From NCBI GenBank assembly GCA_028564705.1, contig JAPXFQ010002640.1, positions 186,001-250,000 of the forward strand: 64,000 nt of DNA, written 5' to 3'. The notes under the pieces are model-generated. The model was not told the DNA's origin, did not search any database, and worked only from the letters and a program-made list of their open reading frames with translations. Below, in pieces: positions 34,418 to 45,890 of the stretch; within the stretch, counting starts at the first letter, position 1, and the number at the start of each line of letters is the position of its first letter. The translations under genes and the position numbers were made by a program. The DNA comes from Apricaphanius iberus (lineage: Eukaryota > Chordata > Actinopteri > Cyprinodontiformes > Aphaniidae).

Positions 34418-35439
34418 GGGGGTTGGGCAGAACTGGAGCAAAACACGAAATGAAAAATCTTCTCCCTGTGCGCTTCTCGCTTCTCTCGCACAAATTCATA
34501 TCTGTACCATAGCTGTTCATTCTAATGACTCGGCAGGTGCACATCACCAGACATGTGGAGTCTTTACGTGGAAGTACAGTCCAGAAGGACAGACCCTTGT
34601 TGTCACTTTTAGAGGTAAGGACGCTGCTGTTTTTTTATGAAGCTGTGAATAAAACACTCGTCAATACCGTCAAGTATCTTTTGAGCTTTCTGTTACCAGT
34701 TTTACTTTTTTAAAGAAAATAAAACGCATCTCTGGTAAAAACGTGTACCACCCACTGAAAAGTTTTTATCGAGTCCATTGCTTTGATTCGGGGGTTGTTT
34801 TTTTCTCCTCTCTTGCTGTTCTCATTGCTGATTGTGATAAAAAAAAAAGAACCTGGATCCTCATTCTGCCTTGTTCGTATCGGTTCAAGTTGTCAAAAAC
34901 GAATTCTTAATCGATGCTCTAAATGCAGAATTATGTATATAGCTATTTTATTGTAGTTACAGTATTATGACGATGTAGAACACATCTCTGCTCTCGTTGA
35001 AAGAAATCATATTTCTCCTAAGTAAAAAAGGAAATCATGGTTTAATAACTACACATTTATAGTAAGAGTGCCAATGCATTCTCTGCAACAGGGAAGTGTT
35101 CCATCTCTCATCCTACAAGAACAAAATCATGACATTCTGCTCTTGCAGGCCTTGTTTGGGAGTTATTGCGTCTAGTTCTTGACACAGATTCTGGGCAGAC
35201 ATTTACTTTTGGTCAAAAACTTGAAGTGGGAGTGGCTACTAAACTGACTAGATGCTGCTTTGGGAGAACCTTTGAAGGGATTATTATCAGGGTGACGGCT
35301 CTCCCTGGCTCTGTCTCATCTCATGTCTCATTCTAACAAGCTGGGTTATCCTGAGCTACTGTATCTCTGTAGTTATATAGAAAGTACTCCTACATCAGTA
35401 CTTCTCTTCTTTTTTTTTTCTTTTTTTTGTATCTGTCTT
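33961..35439. other. Unassigned DNA with one TG/G tract
   Basis: Pyrimidine-rich stretch at 34140-34230, TG/G tract at 34387-34422, otherwise AT-rich. 34230-34380 has conserved-element texture (CTAATTAGTATGCATTATCA). No gene recognised. Confidence 0.3.
34387..34422 (+). repeat. (TG)n followed by a 22-base poly-G tract
   Basis: TG repeat to 34400 then G from 34401 to 34422. Same cautions on structure and assembly as for the G tract at 22672. Confidence 0.9.
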
Positions 35440-36370
35440 CTCAAAACCCCAGATGGTAATGGCCAATGGTCCATCCTACTCAGCCAGATTCTCCTAGAGT
35501 TTCCTGTTAAAGAAGAAATTTTCCTCTCCCCTGTTGCTACATGCTTGCTCAGACTGAGGGATTATTGCGACGCTCTAAAGCAGAGGGATAATCAGGCCAA
35601 CTCCTAACCTCTAATCAGTATTTTTGCACTGTGTTCCTTCCTCGTAGGCCTTCCCCAGAGGTTCTCCTCAATGGTCCTTCTCCTTCCTTCTGGAACTCGT
35701 CTAGATCCATGAACCACTTACCTGCCTGTCCACACATGGAACATCTTCACCCTGTAAACAAAGAAAGGAACCATAAGAACTTAGTCTTCCACATCTTCCT
35801 GCCAACCACAACCTCAGGGGATCCACTTACCCTCTCTGAGACTCCACCCAACATTATGACTAGTAGAATCTCAGACACCACCTCAAACAAACCATAATCC
35901 ATCCGAATCTCATCACCAGTTATTCAGCCGCACTTATAATTCAACTCAATTCGTATCTCACATTCTGTGTCAGTAATTGTGACCACACGAGTCTCAGACT
36001 CAGCATTTTGTCGATGTCACATCGAAGCATCTCAGACAGATTTAAGTCGGAGACTTTGAGCTAAACTTTCTGGTGTGATTTTGGATCATATAGTGTCAGC
36101 TTGAGGTCAGATGTTCTTCACCAAACTGTGAAGTCAACAACACAACAAACGTAACCGTCTACTGTCCCTACATGTTCGTCCAGCAAGAGTGAATGCTGCA
36201 GGTGAATGACTTGATCCAACCTGCTGGGTTCCCTTAGATAAAAAACTTTGAAACTGATTAGGATAGCGAACTGAAAGATTACAGTTGACTTGAATTGACT
36301 TTTTCTTGTAAAGGGCCTTGGGATGACATGTGTTGTGAATTGGTGCCATAAAAATAAACTGAATACAATT
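35440..36370 (+). mobile_element. L2-type LINE 3' untranslated region, interrupted
   Basis: Left part (to 35572): TAGAGTTTCCTGTTAAAG, TTTTCCTCTCCCCTGTTGC, TACATGCTTGCTCAGA. Right part (from about 36155): GTGAATGCTGCAGG, CAACCTGCTGGGTTCCCTTA, TTTTCTTGTAAAGGGCCTTG, TGACATGTGTTGTGAATTGG. Both belong to the same fish L2-type 3' region in the right order. The 0.58-kb DNA between them is the first copy of an unrecognised unit. Confidence 0.7.
35573..36109. repeat. Unrecognised duplicated unit, copy 1
   Basis: Shares about nine bases in ten by eye with copy 2 at 38547-39107, same orientation, 2974 bases apart at the left edge. It sits inside an L2 3' region, so it arrived as an insertion. Plus strand: a frame without an ATG start (35631-35897) containing PACPHMEHLHPVNKERNHKN. 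Minus strand: 35722-35751 is flanked by TTGTTTACAG and GTAAGT, both good splice sites. Compared with copy 2 it lacks 72 bases in the middle and has about 50 extra near 35938-35990. Family unknown. Confidence 0.55.
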
Positions 36371-37632
36371 GATCTAACTTTACAAGAAAGTTTGTGGACA
36401 AACTTGAGTTCTTGTGAGCTATAAAATGTTCCTGCCAGAAATAACTTTAATTTTGCTCTAGCTACCTCAAGTAAAATAACAATTATTTATGTTGCGAAGC
36501 ATGTACAGATCCTAAAATAAAAATAAAAAAAATGTTTAAAAAGGCATTGGTATTATTTATTTCAGAGGAAATGTGAGGGGTTCTATTCAGTGCGGCTTTT
36601 CTGATCAAAATTATTCTTTGAGTTAATTTATTGAAAGGAAGGATAGCTTTTACAACTTTTGTCAGATGAAAGAATTGTGGTAAACCTTTTAATTGGGGTA
36701 TAAATAAATACTGTATACATCTGCTTTGATTATACTTGTTAAAGTAATAGTTCCCAATCATATGTAAAAGTTTTTCATTTATGCAGGAAATGGGGCATAT
36801 TTGTGTTCACACTTACAAAAAAATAAATTTTTTCAATGTCACTGTAGTACCTTAGTAACTACCCGAGTCTGCTTCTATTCCATTCTGAATGATGTTTTAG
36901 AAAACGTGCAAATATCATATTAATATCAGAGTAAGTGCATTTTTTTTAACTCCATCCCCATAAGGTTCTCTGTTCCTACTGTGGTTGTATTTTTTCTAGA
37001 AAAGCTGTTTTTTGCAAAGATTACCAAGCTGAAGAACGCTGCCTTCTTTCCCTGTTACATAAATAGAGTGTGGTTATTTGTTGTGCTTCGTTTCTGCTGC
37101 AGCAAATTAATTAAACATGCAGCAGAGAATTTTTAGAAAAAAGTTCAAGAATATAATTAGGCTCCCTCTCAAACTGTTGGAAGTGTGTTTATTTACTCTA
37201 TAAATTAGTTTAGATGAGGCGGTGGTGGTAAGAATGCGGAAACTATGTTTTTCAGAGCATTATTGGTTAGTGTGGGCTACAAGGTTGCTACTGACTTAAA
37301 CAATCAATGTTTCCAACAGTAACATGGGACATGTTGTTTTATTCTGTTATTATTGATAATTACTCATGATATTTTTTATCTTAAGATAGCTTGTTAAAAT
37401 GAAGGATTTACTGTAGCTCAAAATATAGTTGCAGTGTTCTGAAAATGTGCAGCTTATAGAACAAACTGCATGTTATTGACAAAGAAGACACAAGATCTGC
37501 AACAAAATTGTTAATGGAAGTCAGATTTTTTCGCTCTATTCAATCTGACTGAGATGGAACTATTTGACAGAAAGGAAAGGGAAAAGGTTTAGTCTGGCGT
37601 GCAAAGAGGGTAGAGGTGAAATACTATGAGCT
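36371..37632. other. Unassigned AT-rich DNA
   Basis: No gene or clear repeat; the minus-strand frame at 36483-36761 has no domain. Confidence 0.35.
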
Positions 37633-37965
37633 AGGGCTGGGTATAGATTCATTGTTCATTAATCAGTTTTGATTCCGATTCTCAAGAGTTAGAATTGATT
37701 TTCACGATCCGATTCAATGTGATCCAGTTGGATATTGATATGGGTCAGTGCAATTAAAAACCTTTTTTGGAGCTGTAATCTCAATGATATGCCTGTAATT
37801 CAATGACTTCACACTGGGTAAGTAACAGTTTACCAGGAAAACTATTGTATTAACACTTTCAGAACTAAGACGAACTATGTTAAACAATCAAACAGATTTT
37901 TGAACTTGTGAATAGATTCAATTCTTAGAATTTTTATAAGAATCGATTCAGAATCTATTTTTTAT
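37633..37965 (+). mobile_element. hAT-type non-autonomous fragment
   Basis: Starts AGGGCTGGGTATAGATTC, close to the AGGGCTGGGTATCGATTC start of many fish hAT elements. It contains repeated GATTC/GAATC words (GATTCAATTCTTAGA, AATCGATTCAGAATC). The matching right end is missing. Confidence 0.45.
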
Positions 37966-38546
37966 TTTTTTTTCAACAAAGCACTACTCTATAATTAAAG
38001 GCAAAGCTGGTTATACAAAGTGTTTACTCTGAAGATTATTACTGAAGATAATTTCACATTATTCTTAACATTCTTAACATTTTGGCCTACCAAATGAAAT
38101 TCCAGGGGTTTATCATATTTGGACACAAGTCATAATATGCAGAAAGTAACACAAAAGCTGCAGAGTACCCTGAAAATGAGACCATTTCCTAAAGAACAAA
38201 GGATTTGGTTCAATCGGTTCAGGCTAATATGGGCTCTGTTTGTTATAGAAGATATCCTGAGCAGGGCAATTTTCACTTTATGATTTATCAAGAGTAACAT
38301 TGTACATCCTTTCATTTCTGTATTTTGTGACCGTTGCAACTCTGTCATGGAATTTTGGCCTAGTATTCTTTGTGGTAATGTTTTTATTCTGCCTCATTTA
38401 AGGGTTTTCATGCGTCAGCCTGTTAAAAGTCTGCTGGGTTCCTTGTGGTTATGTGCAGCTGGGCATCACTTCTTACCTTTGCTCTGCAGGGTGCAGACAG
38501 GTGCTGCAGCTGGTCCTGGTTAAGACCTAATCATTGAGTAGCAACT
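37966..38546. other. Unassigned DNA
   Basis: No gene or clear repeat recognised up to the second copy of the duplicated unit. Confidence 0.35.
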
Positions 38547-39107
38547 CTCTAAAGCAGAGGGATAATCAGGCCAACTCCTAACCTCTAATCAGTATTTTAC
38601 ACTGTGTTCCTTCCTCGTAGGCCTTCCCCAGAGGTTCTGCTCAATAGTGGACTGGTGAATTTGCTCATCGTGGTCCTTCTTCAGTGCCTTCTGCTCCTAT
38701 TTTCAGCCTCCTCATCGCTCGTGGTGTCCTCCTTCTGGGACTCGTCTAGATCCACGAACTACTTACCTGCCTGTCCACACATGGAACATCTTCACCCTGT
38801 AAACAAAGACAGGGACCATAAGAACTTAGTCTTCCACATCTGCCTGCCAACCACAACCTCAGGGGATCCACTTACCCTCTCTGAGACTCCACCCATCATT
38901 ATGGCTAGTAGGATTATGTCCACCTCCTCAAACAAACCATAATCCATCTGAATCTTATCACCAGTTATTCAGCCGCACTTATTTCAGAGTCTCAGACTCA
39001 GCATTTTGTCGATGTCATATTGAAGCATCTCAGACAGATTTAAGTCGCAGACTTTGATCTGAACTTTCTGGTATGATTTCGGGTCATATAGTGTCAGCTT
39101 GAGGTCA
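38547..39107. repeat. Unrecognised duplicated unit, copy 2
   Basis: Direct repeat of 35573-36109. The plus frame (38604-38942, no ATG start, GTG first codon) stays aligned with copy 1 on both sides of the 72-base difference and ends at the same stop. The extra 24 residues are hydrophobic (LLIVVLLQCLLLLF). The minus strand keeps the same 30-base candidate exon (38767-38796) between TTGTTTACAG and GTAAGT. The minus strand also shows a protein-like stretch KLTLYDPKSYQKVQIKVCDL near 39105-39046. Which strand codes, if any, is unresolved. Confidence 0.55.
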
Positions 39108-39118
39108 CAAACTGAAGG

Positions 39119-39250
39119 TCATATGTTTTCCAGCAGACAGAGATCAGAATTCATCATTCCATCATTTATAGCACGTTTTCCAGATCCTGAAGAAACAAAC
39201 ACTATCACCACAATACAAATGAATGCCAAGAGGATATACAGCGTTTTCAT
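39119..39250 (-). CDS. Small frame starting with a signal-peptide-like segment
   Basis: ATG at 39250 opens a 43-codon frame. Residues 1-21 are MKT followed by a long run of I, L, V, F and A, ending VSS, a typical secretory signal peptide or membrane anchor. Then comes GSGKRAINDGMMNSDLCLL and a TGA. After the stop the same frame continues for about 45 codons (PSVCDLKLTLYDPKSYQKVQ...) into copy 2 of the duplicated unit without another stop. It looks like the 5' end of a secreted or membrane protein gene, now a pseudogene or missing an exon boundary at the stop. Family not recognised. Copy 1 lacks this segment. Confidence 0.35.
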   Translation of the reverse strand: MKTLYILLAFICIVVIVFVSSGSGKRAINDGMMNSDLCLLENI

Positions 39251-39539
39251 CTTTGTTTTCCGTTTTCTCGATTTGTGATACTCTCCCTGTTTTTATCCAC
39301 AGTTCAGAAGCCCAAATGGACTTTTAGACTTATTAGAATCGGGACGTGATCTTTTTGTCAGGTCTAATTTATAGGTTTTACAGATCAGCTTGTAATAAGG
39401 CCTGGGTCTGGCTAGTAAAAATGAACTTTTGCAATAGATATGCAATATAACCAGCTATGCAATTGTCATGCTTGTCGTCTCGCATCATCAACACAAAACA
39501 TTTCTCCTGTGAATGCTCTCTTGAGCTGGAACAATAAAG

Positions 39540-40500
39540 GAGCATTCCAAAAATTCGATATCAAAAGCTTCAGAAATCAGGAAAGCGAATTATACTAGCT
39601 TTTTGATGAGGGGAAAGCCCGTCATGGAAGACAGCAGTGGGCACCATCAAAGACACGTGTGGCTAAAAGAACCAATTTGTCAGGGAGATGAAAATGTTTG
39701 TTAAAGCAGCCATTCATCCTCTGGACACTGACGTCGCCATTAAAATGTGCTGTCTGACATAAAAGTCGCTGAGTGAATGGGAATGTCTGCATTTTTCACT
39801 CCTCTTTTAATTAACGTCACTCTATTTCTGCAGATCCTTATAAAAATCCTATTAGGGTGAGGAAAAAGATAAATATTAGAAGCTGTATTTCATGGTTGTT
39901 CTGTCAGCAGTGATCTAATATGAACATTTCCACCTTACTGTCAAATGTTATCATCATATCTGGTCTGCCTGTTAAAATCAATATAACCATCGTTCTCCAG
40001 TTTCAGTTTTTTTTTAATGCAGGGCAAAATAATTCACCTTAATAACAGTCTTTATGCACGACGCTAATGCTTGAATAACATTCATAAAGGCATTAGCAAA
40101 ACATGTTTGACAGAGTCACTTTACATGCAAATTGGCCAATCCGTCCTCAGCTCTGAGTGCGCTGTCCGTGGTGCTTAAATTAATGGCGCGCCGATTCTCG
40201 GCTCCTTCGCTGTGGTGAATCCAAATGTTTTTACCTGATTCAAACGGTTTGATTGGAGAAACTCGCTTATTTACATAAATATCAATAAGACGGCATTATG
40301 ACAATTAGCCGCCCCGTTGGTCACCAACTTTATATGCTTGGAAATATACTTTATTTTCATTAGGAGGCATGAAATGCAGTCATTAGAGCATTAATTAGGT
40401 CCACTATAAACAATTATATGGGTTAGTTTTTCAGTTATCCTGTAATGGGTCATTGTTGTGATAGAATCAATGCGAGCATGACACTAACATCTACTCAATT
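39540..40500. promoter_or_regulatory. Candidate conserved non-coding region
   Basis: Non-repetitive, transposon-free and dense in homeobox-type ATTA/TAAT cores and other motif-like words (GCTTAAATTAATGGCGCGCC, TTTACATAAATATCAATAAG, GAGCATTAATTAGG). Frames are short. This texture fits a long-range enhancer. Needs cross-species comparison. Confidence 0.35.
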
Positions 40501-42240
40501 CCACTTAGGGTGGGACAAAGGGCGTGAATTCCTGCTGCAAAATTAACAAATAGAATAATGTTTGTACTTTTATAGAGGCTTTATTTTCTATATTTGTGGT
40601 GGAGACGGTCTCTCGGTACAAAAGGCATGGGGGCTTCACTGGATACAAAAAAAACAACAACAAAAAAAACAATCCATTACCTGGTGCAAACACCGGTTGT
40701 CGAGATGGTTCATAGCGCGGTGATCCAGCAGGCAGAGGTGTGCTGTAAATGCAGGGAAGCAGCAAAATTGAAGAGTCACATACAATGAGCATCATCCCAG
40801 GGAGAGAGAGGGAGAGGGGTGTGTGGGGAAGGGGGTGCAGATTCAGCAAAACACCAGAGAAACTTTGGAGAAAAAAAACGGATGGGGGCTGATCTTCCCC
40901 TTTATTAGAAAATATGGTTGAATTGTTATCTAAAACAGGATGATCCTGGGTATGACCTGGCTCCAGGGAAGCTCTCCTGTCAGCTTGTGTCCCGCTTTTG
41001 AATCCACAAGTAGCCAATAGATATATCCCTGCCTTCATTTCGTAAGCCTAAACAAACCGTATGCCATTGAGATCGGGGCCGGTCTTCTAGCCTCTATGCC
41101 ATTTCGTACGCTGTTAGTTTTGAGTTTTGACCGAACGGGAGCTGTTTCCAACTAGGCGTCCATCTGTACCCACCAGCAAAGCAAATTACCACTTTGTTAA
41201 AATAAATTAGATTTCTTTTTTTATATATATACATAATCAAGATTGTGTTTCCATGATTTCAGTTAATACTATTTGTGAGCAGAAGGTCACACGGTCCTGC
41301 TTGTGTTTAATGAGGGGTTCATAATCTGACAAGTGGACCGAAAAGAACAAGAACAAACATTATTTAAAGAGAGTGCAATACCTGCTGTTCGGATGATAAC
41401 ACATAGGCCTACAGGTAGCTACATGGAAAAAAGAATAACAGCATCATATGAGAGGAAGGAAAGATGCGAACTGCACTGAAAAAAGGGAAATTGGCAGGTC
41501 TTTTTTTACAAAAGTATCAAATCTAGTAACTTCTACACAATCTATTCATGTTTCTCTTATTTCCATGATTTATTAAGTATAATTCAAGCAATTATCAACA
41601 ATACTGAGTTTACACAATTTTCTTGCGTCGGTAGAAAGTGAAGGAATTGTGTTACTGAAATGATTGTTGTCATGTTTAGTTAACACTGGGAAAAAAATGA
41701 TGTCTTATTTGACCAGAACAATTCCAGGTTATTGTATTGCAAAGTGGTTAATGCAGGTGTTCATAAAGCAGAGGCTTTGTTCCTTTTCTGAGTTTGAGTT
41801 CCATCCCCTGCTGTATCTTTTTGTCCCTCCAAGTACAACCCACTGTCAAATACAGGTTTATTGTGGCAACAAAACCTTAAAGAAATACAAGAATTTTGAG
41901 GTTTCATTATTCTCATTTTGGCTATTTCTTCTAGCCCCACAGTGAAAATATTATGAAGCATTCGCAACTTTCTGTAAACTTTAAAAAAATTTGATTGGAA
42001 AACATTGCCTCTTTTTATAGAAAGATTAAAGTAGACGGTTTTACTATAGCATTAACTGTTACCTGTTAGTTGACTAAACATATAGTTTTAAAGTAATATA
42101 AAAAAAACTGTTATCACAGTTAAAACCTCTGAACCACATGAGGAGACATATTGAACGTGATTTGGGGTATTTAAAACTGTGTTCTAGGAGTAAAGAGCCA
42201 TCTTTAATTATTTATTAGGTCTTGAGCTCTGCTTAATTAC
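40501..42240. other. Unassigned DNA
   Basis: A 177-codon minus frame (40505-41038) has a Ser/Leu/Pro-rich, low-complexity look and no recognisable domain; I do not call it a gene. A TATATA tract occurs at 41222-41230. Otherwise AT-rich. Confidence 0.3.
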
Positions 42241-42350
42241 ACATGGCTGTAGTGGGTAGTGCCATGTCTTCCAATCAGAAGATCTAAGTTCTAAACCCAG
42301 CCTGGGAAACATCTACTTGTGTTCATGTTACACAATAACATTGAGTAAGA
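42241..42350 (+). mobile_element. tRNA-derived SINE head, decayed
   Basis: GGCTGTAGTGGGTAGTGCCA resembles an A-box region and AAGTTCTAAACCCAGCC a decayed B box (GGTTCGAATCC), spaced as in a tRNA-derived SINE head. The tail is not identifiable. It is not a functional tRNA gene. Confidence 0.4.
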
Positions 42351-43299
42351 GTAACAATCCCAAGCAGGTTGAAATGAAAACCTTTGTTTTAATTACTTAA
42401 AAATAATGTGACTACATTACGCAATAAACTCATGCTATGGCAACCCAAGAATATCATGTTAATTCCACATGTTAATTTTACTTTGGAGTAAGAGGGTAAA
42501 TCATGTCAGATTTACTTATTCTGCTTATGTGGAACCGATGTGCACAATTGAATCATGTAAAGTGAAAGAACATTTTCTTTCAGTGTGGTAAAGAAAACTA
42601 AAAACACACAAAATTTCATTTTTCTTGTTTGGTATGGATTTCCAACAAAGAAGTGACCAAAAAATGTGTCCAAATATCTCTTATCGGCTAGTCCCATTTT
42701 GTTGTAAGGTCTGATTTCTTTTTTTAATTGTTGATATTATATTCGAACTTATTTCAACTGAGAGTGGTTCTGATCCTCGTGTGGACTATTTTGACCCTTG
42801 ATCAAACAAAATTAATTCCTGCAGGTAGACATTAGTCAATAAAGTTATGCAGCCACCTCTTCAAATAGCAGGGAAAGGCAAAGGAAATCGTCGGTTGTCA
42901 AAGCGGATTTCAAATGACTGCGAATTGCTGGTGCTAAATATCCGGTTTTATATCATAGTTACGAAACAGGCACATCTATAAAATAATAAATGACCACTGA
43001 CACACAGCAACGTGGGCTGAAATAAGGAATAAAAATCAACAAAATAAAAACAGTTCTGTTCATAAGCATATTAGAAAAACAAAAAATTAAACTGTATTAA
43101 ATTAAAAACTGAATTAAACCCAGAGACCATATAAAAAACATTAGAAAACTTGTTTTTTTATTGGGTTTTTTTTTTATGGTATGGTACTTTTGTAACAAAA
43201 TTGAAATGTATTTAGTTTCTGGGGGTGTTATAAACCATCTGATTCCGCTCGAACTTTCTTTCAATTTGGCAAATTCACCGCAGTTCAGTCAGACTTATG
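42351..43299. other. Unassigned AT-rich DNA
   Basis: Nothing recognised. Confidence 0.35.
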
Positions 43300-44460
43300 T
43301 CAGTGAGTAAATTATCATAGGCTATGTGTGAGAAGTCCAGCCGATTGCATGGAGGCGTTGAATTTGCAGCAATCCCTCATCCTGAGAAAGCGCGTGGTGG
43401 CAATAAACAACTTTTTTAATATCAGGCGATATTCAAAAGCATTGATTTAAAAAAAACTGTCCATGCCATTTTTCATCAAAATCAACTATTTCAATCATTT
43501 TCATCGGATTTGATATTGCATTGTTGACTTAGTCGGTGAGTAAATCTGTTGTTGAATTACATTTGCACATCTATTTGAGAAATACGAACCAGATACGTTC
43601 GTGAACAAACATGTCGAGATTTCATCAGAGACAGTTGTTGGAAATGACTAAGTGTTGAATGTTTACTCGATGGACTGAAATATGCTTTATTATTGTAACC
43701 TCCCCCCTTAAAAACAACAACAACCCCAATTACATTCTGCTCTGCATTACTGAGGTAAACAATGTTTGCAGGGTGGAAGCGGATGCGAACCCCTGGCTGA
43801 TTAAGGAAAAGCACACATCCCTGTCTGGTTCAGCTTTGAAAGTGTGTCTAATCGACTGAGAGCGCGTTAAAGGGCGCAAATGAGCGACTTATCAGGAGCG
43901 CTGATTCGATTTGTAGGGCTAAATGAACATTTGGGGGTTTTCAAATGGCTGAAAATGGCCAGGGGTGAAACAGAACCGTGTGCTGGCTTTAAACATCTCA
44001 AACAGGAGCAAAAATGTGCAAGAGAGACGGGGGGGGGCTGGATGCGCCTCCTTCATCGTCACTTTGGCTCCCCCCCACCCCCACTCTGCACCTCCCGTCC
44101 TCCCTCCTCACTGATGTATATTTCGTTGTCCGACGGCTTAATTTTGATTTATAGTCCGCCCATAAATTAGAAAAATATGCGTTAGAATTCCAGGGAAAAA
44201 AGAAGGGGCCCTCGATGTCAGGGGACAGGCTGATATTTAAGATGTCAGAAATACATATTGGATTAGCGCGCTTTGTTCCCCCAGCAAAAGCAGGTGTTTA
44301 ATCACGGCTGATGGCTCGAGCAAAATGCGTTAAGACAGGCCGCGCGCCGCAAAAACCAGGAACCGCTGTGGCTCCCATCGCGATAAATCACACCGCATCC
44401 CTCCTTCCCTTCCTTCCTTCCCTCCTAACCTTCCCTCCTGCAGCCTGTACTCCCTTACCG
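43300..44460. promoter_or_regulatory. Candidate conserved non-coding region, GC rising to the right
   Basis: Low repeat content and motif-dense sequence, e.g. GGTTTTCAAATGGCTGAAAA, TAATTTTGATTTATAGTCCG, AATACATATTGGATTAGCGC. GC and CpG rise towards 44.3-44.5 kb. No clear protein frame. Confidence 0.35.
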
Positions 44461-44760
44461 CACGCGCGCGCGCGCACTCTCCCGGGTATGTTTGCCTCGT
44501 CACGTGACGGCCAAGCGCTTTCCCTCAAGCCTTAACCTCCGGGTTAAATCTGCTGATCAGCAGAGTAATTGAAGCAACAGTTCTTAATGCTAGCCTGATG
44601 CGACGAGAGTAAAACAATTACTGTCTAATATTAATTCAATCCTTTGGACTAATCAGGATTTGGGCGGATTTATATAATGTGCCTTAAAAAAAACTGTTTC
44701 GCTCTTGCTCTCTAAAGCCGGCGGAGGTAGCAGTAGCAGCACAGGTAAGATCTGCTGTCA
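44461..44760 (+). promoter_or_regulatory. CpG-rich stretch with E-box and a splice-donor-like site
   Basis: (CG)n at 44463-44475, CACGTGAC E-box at 44501-44508, then GGCGGAGGTAGCAGTAGCAG and GCACAG|GTAAGA with GT at 44745. The order CpG-rich DNA, then a short purine-rich stretch ending in a good donor, is what a non-coding first exon would look like. No TATA box or transcript evidence is visible. Confidence 0.2.
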
Positions 44761-45194
44761 TTTCCTCACATTAGCACGGATGAGCAGTTGTGAACAAACC
44801 CGACTGCAGGCCTTTTTAAGCTTATTTAAACGCTAAATGACACAAATTAATGTCATCCATCATTTAAAGCAAAAGTCGCACTTAGAATAAACGTCTCAAA
44901 ACCACAAAAACTATAATTCAAAGTATTTATACAGAATCATAGTTATATTAAACCAACCTCAAACAGTGCATAATTGTGAATTTAAACGAAAATGATATTT
45001 TTTTAACATTTATTCAACCTCCTTTATTCTGTATTACATTAAGAAGTAGTCATCTGTGTGTAATGAATATAACAGCTGTGTGGGCCTCAGAGTTGTGTAA
45101 GTGAACAAATGTTATCATATAAAAGCCATAAGAAATGAAGCAGCCTTATTGACAATAAATATGTAGAAAACTCTGAAAACAAAACTTTTTGACA
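44761..45194. other. Unassigned AT-rich DNA
   Basis: Nothing recognised. Confidence 0.35.
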
Positions 45195-45890
45195 CATGTA
45201 AAATGTAACATGTGGAGAAAAACTAACACTTGACCTTGGAAAATAGTCAAACACAGAGGTAGCAGCATAATGCATGAAGAATGTTTTTCTTCAGCATTGT
45301 GTCCAGCTGGAATAAAATAAAAAGACCCAACGTTTTGAATGCGTGGGGTGGAGGCACCATTATCTTGTGTCGTTGCGTCTTTTTTAACAGAGACGAGGTC
45401 AAAGCAGATTGGAACATGGAAACATGGATGGAGACGAAGGGGGGGAAAGATGATCAGCGAAGAAATCTGTCGGAAGCTCCAAAAGATTTCAGACATGGGT
45501 GAAGGTTGACCGCTCCAGTACAACCAACGACCCTTACCCTTCCAGTTGAGATTCAGGAACAATTAAGAATAGGAGTTCAAATAAGTCATTGTGAAAAATT
45601 CTGCAAAATAGAACGCACCAAAATTTCAGCTAATAGAGACACATCATAAAAAACATAACTCATTGCTGCAAGCTCTACAAAGCATTGACTCATGTGGTCT
45701 GAAATTATGTACGTTACACTTTGTAGACTTTCATTTGAAAGAGGAAAAAAAAGCATGCAGTTTTTTTTTGGTTTTTTTTTGTACTATTGTTGGTTTGTCA
45801 AATAACATCCCAATAAAACGCATCCAAGGTTGTGGTTGTAAAGCAACAATTACATGCAAAGATTTAAGGAAGACTGACAAAGGCAGCTGA
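45195..45890 (+). mobile_element. Tc1-like element, decayed 3' two thirds
   Basis: GGAGAAAAACTAACACTTGA, AGGTAGCAGCATAATGCATG and GTTTTTCTTCAGCATTGTGT match the middle of the fish Tc1-like gene. After about 90 unrelated bases come GACATGGGTGAAGG, CAACGACCCTTACCC and CTCTACAAAGCATTGACTC, then the 3' region with CCCAATAAAACGCATCC and GGTTGTGGTTGTAAAGC. No open transposase frame survives. Confidence 0.65.

Noticed and set aside
38604..38942. Plus-strand membrane protein gene
   Set aside because: The hydrophobic run is suggestive, but the frame begins with GTG, has no ATG upstream, and copy 1 lacks the hydrophobic part; kept as part of the duplicated unit only.
40505..41038. 177-codon minus-strand frame
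   Set aside because: Longest non-transposon frame, but Leu/Ser/Pro-rich with no motif I recognise, and the opposite strand is also partly open; not enough to call a gene.
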